DNA of 64,000 nt from Bradysia coprophila (Eukaryota > Arthropoda > Insecta > Diptera > Sciaridae), in NCBI RefSeq assembly GCF_014529535.1, contig NW_023503423.1:7240473-7304472 (forward strand), read 5' to 3'. Below the pieces are notes generated by a model. The model was not told the DNA's origin. It worked only from the letters and a program-made list of their open reading frames with translations, and ran no database searches. Positions 44,106 through 54,800 of the stretch are shown piece after piece; within the stretch, counting starts at the first letter, position 1; every line of letters starts with the position of its first letter. The position numbers were made by a program, and so were the translations under genes.

Positions 44106-45848
44106 TCTGTTTTATTTATTTTATTTGTTAAAGTCCTAATACAATATTAAAATTTGATCGGAACAATGGGAACTATCACACAAATCGGTTGCCTGTAAAC
44201 AAATGAAGTCGTGACACATAACATACAGATGCCCGTAATGTCATGCAGGGTTGCAAATGAGTTCGAACATAAATATTGTATTAGTTTTGAATCGGTTGTA
44301 AAATAACGATATGACTGACGTGGTGTTTTATAGACCTAGCACAACCTAGAAAAATACATAAAGACATTTGTTGTTTTGTCTAACCCAAAGCTGTTCACAT
44401 TGTCGTAGTTTCCTGGAAGTTAAGCTTTGTTGACAGACCCTCTGACATACATGAAGCTCAAAATAGTTAGCAATTTTTATGCGACTTCTTTTTCCTAGAT
44501 CCACACGTTCCACATCAATACATGTTAATGCAATTCGGATTTACATTCCGATTTACTGCTTACACGAGCACGCATAGAGCGAGACAACTAGCGCTGCATG
44601 CACAGTATGCAAGTGTGCAACGTATTGAGAGAGGTGGAACTGTTGGAATTAAAGAGAAACAATCAAACATATGAATTTCTTACTAATTATTTTGATATTT
44701 CTGTATGCTTTGATGCATAGACTATCAAGTGATAGTTTTTCGTAAATACATCCAATACATGGAGAGTCCTCATGCCATCAAGATTCTGAAGAACAGGTTA
44801 AGACATAAAAAAAAACATAGAATTTTTTTGTCGTCTCCTAACCTGTCGCGTAGCTAACCTGTTGTTTCAGAACCTTGTTTAGCAATTCATCGTGCCAAAC
44901 AGAGGAATATTTTTCGTGAAAATTTGTTCCATTTTTTTTACAGTGCAAAAAAATTGTTCGATACACTATCTAGTTTCAGTCCTCTATTTAGAGTACCACT
45001 CATAACAACTCCTCATAAGGCCACCGCCACATGCACAGCAGCATGCATGACGAACGAGGGGATTTTTTCTTGAATAATGATCAGAATTGTAAGTGTAAAG
45101 CATATTTGGTCTGACGTCGGCCCGGAGAAAATAAAGATTTTTTTCACCAAGCGATCAGCGTAACCTCTCGATTAAAATATCTTGAAATTGTCAATAACGT
45201 GTGGCAACGTATAAAAAACAAAAATCAAAGCCCACCAGAAACTGGTGGCGATCCGCTTGTCAAGTTCTTCATTCGAGAAAAATGTCACACCCCTGCATGC
45301 AAAATATCAGTGTACTAAGTACTAGAACACAGCCGGTACAAAACGAAATTCAGTTCAATGGATTTCACCTGTCTATCAAATTGGTTCCTCTGTATTTTAG
45401 TGTAGAGCTAGAGCATACAGTTCGGTATGTGTGCCAGTGTATGAGTGCATTAATTTCATTCAATGTAAGATTTTCTGCAAAGAGTGTTGGGTGTCTGACG
45501 TGAATCCAATGAAATTATTACTTTGATCGTCTCATTTAAATGAAATAAGTAAATTAGTTAATGGCCAGTCGAATGCTGGAGTTTAAACGCGTATTAATGA
45601 AATTACAGATTTAAGTTGATTTCCGTGTTGACAAAGTGGTGAACAAATTGATTTAATAAGTTTGAATGGATCGAAAAGTTAACCTTTTCTGACATTGAAA
45701 GCAAATATCAATTTCTCGTGCGGTATTATTATATTGGCTTAACAGTTGTCATTTGCTATAAGTTTGTGTGTGCCTAATAAACTGAGATCCAAATTGTGGA
45801 TCACTTTCAATTGGTGCTAATAAATTCGTAAAGATAGATAGGTACACA
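44106..45848. other. Gene-free spacer upstream of PhK gamma
   Basis: It holds a foldback remnant at about 44781-44876 (CTGAAGAACAGGTTAAGAC facing CTAACCTGTTGTTTCAGAAC), related to the repeats near 28580 and 29030. The frame at 45201-45503 has no domain. Promoter and 5' leader of PhK gamma should lie at its right end. Confidence 0.45.
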
Positions 45849-48800
45849 ATGGCTAAGGACGACGATGAAGATTTGCCCGACAAAGATGCGGCCAAAGGAT
45901 TCTATGCGAAATATGAACCGAAGGAAATTCTCGGCAGGTTTGTACACAACGACATGATTAGTGTTTGAATTTGATCAATGTCAATATTTAATTAAAACTT
46001 CAAATATATCGAAGAACCACTCTAATGATAGCTATTGGCTGAAGGCGCTAGAGAGCACTTATGTCAATACGCAACAAAATTGTCAAATAAAAAAATTTCT
46101 TTTCTTGAGTTCTCGTTCGGTTATTTTTAGATCTCAAATATTAGAATAAGAACACACATACTTAACTTGAACAATAGAAATGAAATGTACATTGGGTGAC
46201 TGAAAATGGACACTAAATTGCCACAATCTCATAAATCATTCAATTTAATACAACAAAAAAATAATCATGACACAATTTATGTTTGTTATGTTGTGTATAG
46301 TTATAGGTTTAGTGAACCGTTTGTTTGGATGTTCACGGTTTATTCGTTACACGGACTATCACGCTGGACCAGACTATAAAATTGTTGATTTTGTTTTGGT
46401 TGTTTAAATTAACATTTCTTAAAAATAGAAAGAAATCATGGACTGTAACCGAGACTGCAACAAACAATAACAAAACATGAGACGGTACGAAAGAAAACAA
46501 GTTCTGACGTTTTTTGTCTGTTATCTACCGGGGTACAAAGTAGAGTCTCGAGAGGTTTTTGATCACGTTGGGTTTTTTTCGTAAATAAAAGTTGTTGCAA
46601 TGCAACCGAGGGGTATGACTCTCGAAAACCTTGTGACATGGTTCTGATTCTATCTTAGATTTTCGTAATTTCTGACTTATTTCGGGATTTTCCACATTCG
46701 CTATGATTTCCAATGATTCTCGTGATTCCCAATGATTCTCGTGATTCCCAATGATTTATTTTCAACACTCAGAAACTGTCATGGCTCCCGTGATTCTCAT
46801 GGTTCCTGTGATTCTCATGGTTCCTGTGATTCTCATGGTTCCTGTGATTCTCATGGTTCCACTGATTCCCATGGTTCCCGTGATTCTCATGGTTCATGTG
46901 ATTCCCGGGAATCTTATTTATCAATTTGTTATTTCTTACATGTCTTTGTACCTTGTGTCACTGTATTCCCTAAGTTCTAGAGTCGTTTACCCCTCAAATG
47001 CAACAGCAGATTTATTGTCGACATAGAATTTCTTCTGCCATTCAATCGGTCATTGAACATTATTGATATAAAAATAATCAATTTTCTTGAAGCGAAATTG
47101 TTGTGGTATGTACGACTTGCAAAATATATTATGAACCTTGAAAGATTACACGGAAACACATTATCCCACCAGTTCGAAAAAAAACTCAACGAATTTATTT
47201 TCGGTTATTCTTTTTCATCTAGTGTGTGTAAATCTGTAGATGAAATTCGAATTCGTTACTCTCAGTGTGAAATTGGATCGTTGAGTTGGACTGCAGCAGT
47301 GAACAATTCAATACAGAATCTGAATCTCAGATTTTTTAGTTTCTTAGTTCACAAAAGCGAATTCACATATTGTCATTGCCCATGGTGAGTACCATTTTGT
47401 ACTATTGGTGCTGCTTAAGATACCTCAAGTCATCAAATAATTGCACTAGATTTTAAAGTTCCGAAGACTTTGGAATTGGCATCCGGCTGTCAGTTGCATT
47501 TTCTATCTGATTGCCGATACCAAAATGTGGAAATTTCCTATGGTTCATTTCAACTTATTCACCAAGTCATCAATTCAATCCAAAAAGTTTCTTTGTTCCT
47601 ATCAGTTTTTCGACCTCACAGACTTCGGACTCGCTGTTAGTCTTAATTTTTTTGTTCGTGAATCATATTGATTTGATCGTTCGATAAGCTTTCTCATCAC
47701 ACGTGCCGTCGGCGTAAGATATGGTTGCTTCATGCTTCTTTTTTTTGCATTAAAAGCATCTTATCTAACTTTAGCCTATAATCTCATTTTTATGTGTGTT
47801 TAAAATCATAAGCATTTCAAATTAACCAGTTGAAGATATGAGCATTGCATTTCGTTGAGAGTTATCTCTGTAATGGGAATACTGTCACGTTTTGTATTAA
47901 CAGCATATAATCGAAAACTGACAATGTTTTATCAACAAACTGAATTTTTTTGTCGCTAAATTCAACTGTTTATAAAGTGAAAATGATAATAATTTTCAAT
48001 TAATTGCAATCAAAGTTTTTAACAATTTAATTTCTGACAATTTTTCTTGAAAAAAATTAGAATTTTAGATTAGATTTTGCATGAAGTGGATCTTTCTTGT
48101 CTAGTGTTTAGTTAAGAGGCTTGAATGCTAGCAAAAGACAAAGAAATCGCTAATGTCTTGAAAAATTTTGTTTCTAGTAATTGTCGACGTAGTTTGATTA
48201 AAGATTGTAGAAAGATAACTGGCGAAATCCAATACACCGGTTTAACGCTCAGCTCAACTAACTCTACGTTCAATTTTTAATTCGAAACAAAGACGCATTA
48301 CTACTTCAAATGTTTCTATCTAATGTCGCTCAGTCACAGAGAACGGACGTGTTTATGCGTTGCTCTCTAAAAGTGTTTCTTTTGTGTGGCTGTGTGTGAA
48401 TTCATTTTCGATTTTGTCTAATTTCTGTGCCAACTTTTACGGCTTTGGTGTTTTTATTTTGCTGTAATGGTTAAATGGTGAAATTATTTTAAAGGTTTTA
48501 TTAACGAAATCAAAGTGTTGTTCTCGTAGGTCATTTTCTCTTTGATCAATAAAGTTGTTCTCGCCTCATTGTGCGATATCAACAATTGTGTTATTTCCTT
48601 TGTTATTTAACATGTGCTTCGTGGCGTCGGTGTACGGATTAACAATCGACTCTACCAGAAGCTAATGCTAAATTACGTGCTCGATTAATGTACGAAAATG
48701 ACACATTGCCGTATGGCATCTGGCAGTCAATTTTAGTGCAGGTAAGGTACAAACGCCTCGGGTTCTCATTTGACACCCCAAAACCACATAGCAAATTTTT

Positions 48801-51800
48801 ACAAATTTGCTGTGGTACAATCCCAAGATACAGAAACTATCTTGTACTCCAAAATGACCGCGAGGTTTAACAGATCTATTGATTGATACGTTGTATGGAT
48901 GTCAAGGGATATGACGAAATACGAATCATTCAAACGCTACAACCTGCAACGCCAGAACGAGTTCAGTCACATGGTGGCATGGCGATTTATACGAAGAGGC
49001 AACTCATGGCCTATGGTGATTAGACACTTGCTATTACCTAAAACTAATAGCCGTAACCGTAACAAAGTCGGAAATATCAAAAAACCCAACATTCGCTTTC
49101 TCCATAAAAGAAACCATATCGACATAACGTCAATAGTAGAAAGAGCTACAACATGACAATGTTGATAGCGCCATCTTTGGGAAAATGTACAGGTCAATTA
49201 GTGATGGTTGTGGTATTCGCATACCACCCACGGCTTGGAGAATTCACAACGTATGGGACGTTACCACACGGTCGATTTGTGAACAATCTAAGTCGGGAGA
49301 GATATGATGTAAAATCACAGTCCATATGATCAAGAGACTTGTACAATAGCACAACAGGCCCATCTGAGGCTTAGGTGCTGGGCTTACACCCTCCCATCTA
49401 ATCTAATCTAATCTTCTATCCAATAAATTGATTAAACGTGATCGAATACGGTCGCTAATTACTTATCCATACAATATCAGTTGACGACACTACATCCAGC
49501 AATTAATCGCAACGATATCACAAATTAGTTTTCAAAGCTAAACTATTTTCGCTTATATGAGTTAATTTGCCTCTTTTTCAAACAATCGGAAGCGTAACAA
49601 CATTTTCAACAGGTTCATCTTTCCAGTCGACAATTTACATATTAGGAACGTGTAGGAATATTCCATGACCTGCATTACAACACAAACATCACGCATCATA
49701 AAATATTTACGAAAAAAAAAATCATTTGACCCAGCGAACTTGATTTCTTAATTCATTCGACACTTTCTGCAAAAAATTTTCCACTCATTGTCCTCTTCTG
49801 CATCTGTATACAGTACACAAGAATGTCGAAGTCCATTACTGTATTTGTGCATTATATGACTTTCTCAATCATGGAATTGTACCATGAATTTCGGTTATTT
49901 TCCATCGTCAATTGCAAACAATTTTCGCTTTTGTAAGGATTCCCAATTACAACGAATATGAACTGAGAATGTTTCAAAATGTTGCGGTTATTTTCCTTTC
50001 GATTTATGTGTGCGTATACGGAATGGGCGAGTGTGTGCTATTAGGCATTTTTAAACGATATCAATAACAATCTGCATTGTTCAAATTGATTTTGATGCGA
50101 AACGTTGAGTTTTTATTTTGTTTAGTTTATTGATTCAGTTCAGCTTGATTGACCAGCCGAACAAGTGTAATTTAAATTGAAGAAGAGGCAAAAAATTGGT
50201 TTCAGTTTTCGTTCAAATTTTAGCAATAAAATTAAAAGATTCTGTTTATATCACTCATGCCAGTTCAACGACTATCAAATAAAAGGTATGCAATTCACAT
50301 TTCACATGAATTATTATATGTATCTACCTCACCGTAAAATAACATACAGCGGTAAACCATTCAGTTTTATCTTCACGATTCAATTCGTAAAAAAAAAACA
50401 ACCAAACAGACAAGCCCCCGTGACACTGTTGTACAAAAAAAAACTACCTAACGAAATTTAATAATATTTTTGTATGCGGAAAATGAAGTTGATTCATCAA
50501 AAATATCGACGGCAGAATTAACATTTTTAGCGAGCGTGTGCTGTGTCATATATAAAATGAGTGTTGCATAACAAGTCTGACAAAAAAAAGGTTCAACATT
50601 CTCAGTGATAAAAAGAAATATCTTTTTTCGTGTGAAGAGAGGTGTTCAGGTTTCTGTTACACTTTGCTTGAAAATTTTAGTTATTCGCGCCAGAGAATTG
50701 AATTTTTCTTTGCGATGCTGTCTTACAGTCAGAGGCAGTAAATTTTGAACATGAATTTGTTTCAGCTGTTTTACAGCTGATTAACACATGCATTCAAAAC
50801 TATCAAAACGGTTGAAGCTGAACGCGCGTGGTAGTGGTAAAACCGTATAAACAGTTTTGATTGTTTGTGTGTGGATCAGCTGAAAAACAGCTGAAGAAAA
50901 TTCTTGCTCTAATTTCACTGCCTCTGACTGTACAGCTTTAATGTTTTTATTATTTACAAACTGAAAGCTAAGTAAAAACAACGTTACTGATAGTCCAGGG
51001 ATCATTAATAGTATAATTACTTCCGAGGTTCCAAGTTGTGTATGTGGTAAGTGGGGTGTTACAGCCCGACCCGAAGGGGAGTGTGTATTCCCCACTTGTC
51101 AAATAACAACTTGGAACCACGTGAGTACAATGCTTTACGTGATTAGGCAATGTAAATGAAAATGAAACATGCCGTAAGACGTAAAAAAATTTAAAGGCAA
51201 ACATGAAAAAATGTTTTGACCTGGGTTGTATTTGATAAATTCTTCGGAATGGAAATAATATCTTAGTCACTGCACCTCCTGAAAGTAACTCATTATTTCA
51301 TGGAACGTGAAAACTCTTTTCGCGGGGGCTTAGTGAGTAAAGTAACTTGTTCAATTGTTCGGTTAGGGAAACCCTTTCACTTTTGGCAAAATAAAAAGTT
51401 CTAGACCAGACAAGGACTTAATCGACTGTTCTTCCGGGTTCATATATTCTTGCTGATTGGTTCGAACAGTTAATAATTTGAAGATTAAAAATTCCTTGAA
51501 ATTGACCATCGAAAGCCGGACAGAAATATTCAACCAAAGTATTTCATTTCTAAATAACAATATTTGTTATTCCCTTCTAAATTTAATGGGAATCCATTCG
51601 CTTTTCTTAATTCAAATCGATTACTGTTGTATGGACAAGAAAAACTCATCAGATTCGACCTAATTCTCAAGATTTTTTTACTTCAGACGAATTCACCAGC
51701 TTTGCTGCATTGTCATCATATCATACTCATCTCTGTGCTGCTCTATAAAACGCATTGGCTTTTCCAATTTGTTGTTTAGCTTGTGGTTCGATTGTTTATT

Positions 51801-54800
51801 GAGCAAATTGTATTGTCACAGGACCTATTTCTGAAAATTAAAATTCCTCAAGTTTTGGAAGTTGCTTGAAAATTCATTTCGAGAATTTCAAAAACTTTCG
51901 AGAATTTTCAAAGATTTTTATTTTTCAATATGGTATCTGGATTCTAGATCAGCTTTTGAATAGAGCTCTTGCAGAGCACGCGGACACCTCGCTGTATTCA
52001 ATCAAGATTTAAGAGTCGATTTTCATCAGAAATTTTTGAGTGAGCTTCAACAGATACAATTTTCGTAAATACGAGTGCGAAGCTCATTTTGGTACAGCTT
52101 AATATATCTTCAGAATATCTTCAGTCGCAACTCTAAAGCCTCCAGAGTCTTTGTGTATGGATTCGATTAGAATTGAATATCAAGCGAATCTTATTTATAA
52201 ATGAATATTCTGTCCACTTCTGTTAACGATTCGAAAATAATTTTCGATTGTCATCGTCTGTTCAGAAAAAGATCGTTTGTACTCGCGTACCTGCTTATTA
52301 ACTTCAAGTTTGCCTATTTATACATTCGTCATCGCATTCGGAGAATCAAGTTTTTACGCGACCAGCCACCAGATAAGATTAAAATCTACCTGTTCCAAAC
52401 CGAAGTCAAAACTGATACGCAGATAATTATGAAAGGAAAATATTTGTTCCAAATTGTAAATAATATCTAATTCCGTGGTCTAATCATGATTGTTCTGTTA
52501 ACGAAAAGTTTAAATATTTAGTCGGGCAATTATTAGTTTATTAGCTTGTTGTTGATTTCTCACTAAAATGCACAATAAATGCACTCCGAACATATTTATG
52601 GTCTCTTATCGTCCCAGTCATATATTTGCAAAGTAAACGAATTTTAGTTTTTAATTCACTTGACACTATGATCTAACCTTAACATTCATCCAGCAAGTGA
52701 AACTATCCAGCTCAAATAAAATATTTGAACAACGTTTTACGAATTGATAAAATTCATTTGTTTATGAACTGTAAATAGTAAATTTTCCGCTTCAACACGC
52801 TTGGATCAACGGGCATAATGCAATGAGTAATGAGAATTCACGTTGTAAACACCTCTAAAACCTCACAGAAAACACTTACTACCTACCTAATGCGTAAGTC
52901 GACCATTACATAGCAATTTGGCCCCTGCGAAAATGACATTACATTTTTCGGTTCATTTATGTCCTTCTTCTATGTGGAAATCAACTTTGTGGCTCAAAAA
53001 CACACTTGCGAGTTCGCTTTTATCACAAAATTGTTCCTCATGTAAGAATGGAACTAAGAGAACATCAGTTCGAGACGGAATCTCCTACCAAATTAAGTCT
53101 GTGAAAACTATGTCATATTTATGATGAAACATTGGCTGGTGATGCATCAAGTACTTCACATAAGACGTGGGAGCTGAGGAAAATCGTTAAACGTGTTTCA
53201 CTGCGTTAAAAACAAATTCTTCGACTAATTTGCGACTTAAGACGACTGCAGCTTGAATTTTCAGCTCGATGGCACTTGAATGAACCCGAAATTTTTATTT
53301 AAGATCTAGTAACTTCAGGTTCAGGTCGAGTAATCTTAAATTCGCGCTCAGGGCTCAGGTCAACATGAACTAAATTAGGTCGACCCTCTAAATGTTGTCA
53401 GTTCTGCTGTAATCGCATGCGAGTTGATTTTCTAAGATTTTCCAATGATTTCGTGGACACTTGAGTACTTCGATAATTAATCCAAAATTCGAAGCAGCAT
53501 TGAATTCATGCAAGAAGAATGATCCCACGGTTGCTAGGAATCTCGCGCCGCGTCATTCACAATAATTCACATTTTGACACATTTTGTATAAGGAAGATGT
53601 CACTTTGTAAGTTATTGTGAATGACGCGACGCGAGATTCCCTAACACCGATCCCACATTGCATTCTACTTAATAAGGCAGTGGGTGAGTTTTAAGCGAAC
53701 ACATTTAACGCATTGCTCGCTCACTGAGTGAAGCAGTAAATTGTGACTTAGAGTTAAGAGTTAATGGCACGACAGGAATTAACTGATTCTACGGTCTCAT
53801 AATAATCTGCACCTTAATAGTGCCTTGAAGGTGTTAGGTTCTTTAAATTAGTTAGATGTTCAACCTACACAAATCTAACCATTTCCTGTAATTCTATTTC
53901 AGAGGAATCAGTTCAACGGTCAGACGTTGCATTGAGAAGGAAACGGGCAAAGAATTTGCTGCCAAAATCATAGACTTAGGTGCAGATGGTGGCGAAGGTT
54001 CATCACAACAAATGCTAGAGGCAACTCGTCAAGAAATTGCCATCTTACGACAGGTTATGGGCCATCCATTCATAAGTAAATCAATTTTGATTTTAATCCG
54101 TTCCACCCAATTCTAATTTCCCTCCTATTCCTACAGTCGAGCTACAAGATGTATTCGAATCGGACGCTTTCATATTTCTGGTTTTCGAGCTGTGTCGCAA
54201 TGGAGAACTGTTCGATTATCTCACGTCTGTTGTAACACTTTCAGAAAAGAAAACGCGATACATTATGAGGTAACAATCTGACATTTCTTAGTCAAATTAT
54301 GCCAGAACGGCCCGAAATTTCATTTATTTATACGAATGGTAACAAAATTACAGACAGGTGTTCGAGGGCGTTGATTATATACACTCGCATAGTATAGTTC
54401 ATAGGGATTTAAAGGTAGGCCGAACACAATCGAATCGATATTTTTTTTGAAAATCCTAAACGTTCTTCCATTTGCAGCCGGAAAATATTTTGCTGGACAA
54501 TAGCTTTAATGTGAAAATCACCGACTTCGGTTTCGCGAAGATACTTTTAAACGATCAAAAGTTATACGGTGAGTTCATCAAATGGCTTTTTATTCCATTG
54601 ACACCTTAACCAATAATTGGTAAATCCCTTAGACTTATGTGGCACTCCTGGCTACCTGGCTCCAGAGACACTTAAATGCAGCATGTGGGAGAAGGCACCG
54701 GGTTACTCAAGAGAAGTTGACATGTAAGTTTCAATGGATTCTGGCGCTCATTTCGATTTTAAAATAAATTTATTTCTTCTTCTCTTCATCCAACAGCTGG

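Larger units (their letters stand above)
45938..53902. other. PhK gamma intron 1, 8 kb, with minisatellite and palindromes
   Basis: Mostly AT-rich with no well-supported nested gene. It contains an 18-bp minisatellite (46712-46912), a possible orphan exon (48659-48741), a retroelement-like tail ending in TAATC repeats (about 49340-49415), a TA-flanked MITE (50726-50930), a hairpin (51027-51118) and another MITE (53537-53641). Degenerate TTCAGGTT words occur at 53280-53400. Frame 52201-52470 has no recognised domain. Confidence 0.6.

Noticed and set aside
46732-46980. Open frame coding a Ser-His-Gly-Ser repeat protein
   Set aside because: It is produced by the 18-bp minisatellite, stays open in two frames, lies in an intron and has no start context or domain.
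48899-49197. Possible LINE or SINE body before the TAATC-type tail
   Set aside because: No RT, endonuclease or tRNA-like A/B box could be recognised; only the tail was kept, at low confidence.
52201-52470. 89-codon frame in PhK gamma intron 1
   Set aside because: No domain, no splice context; basic and hydrophobic composition looks random.
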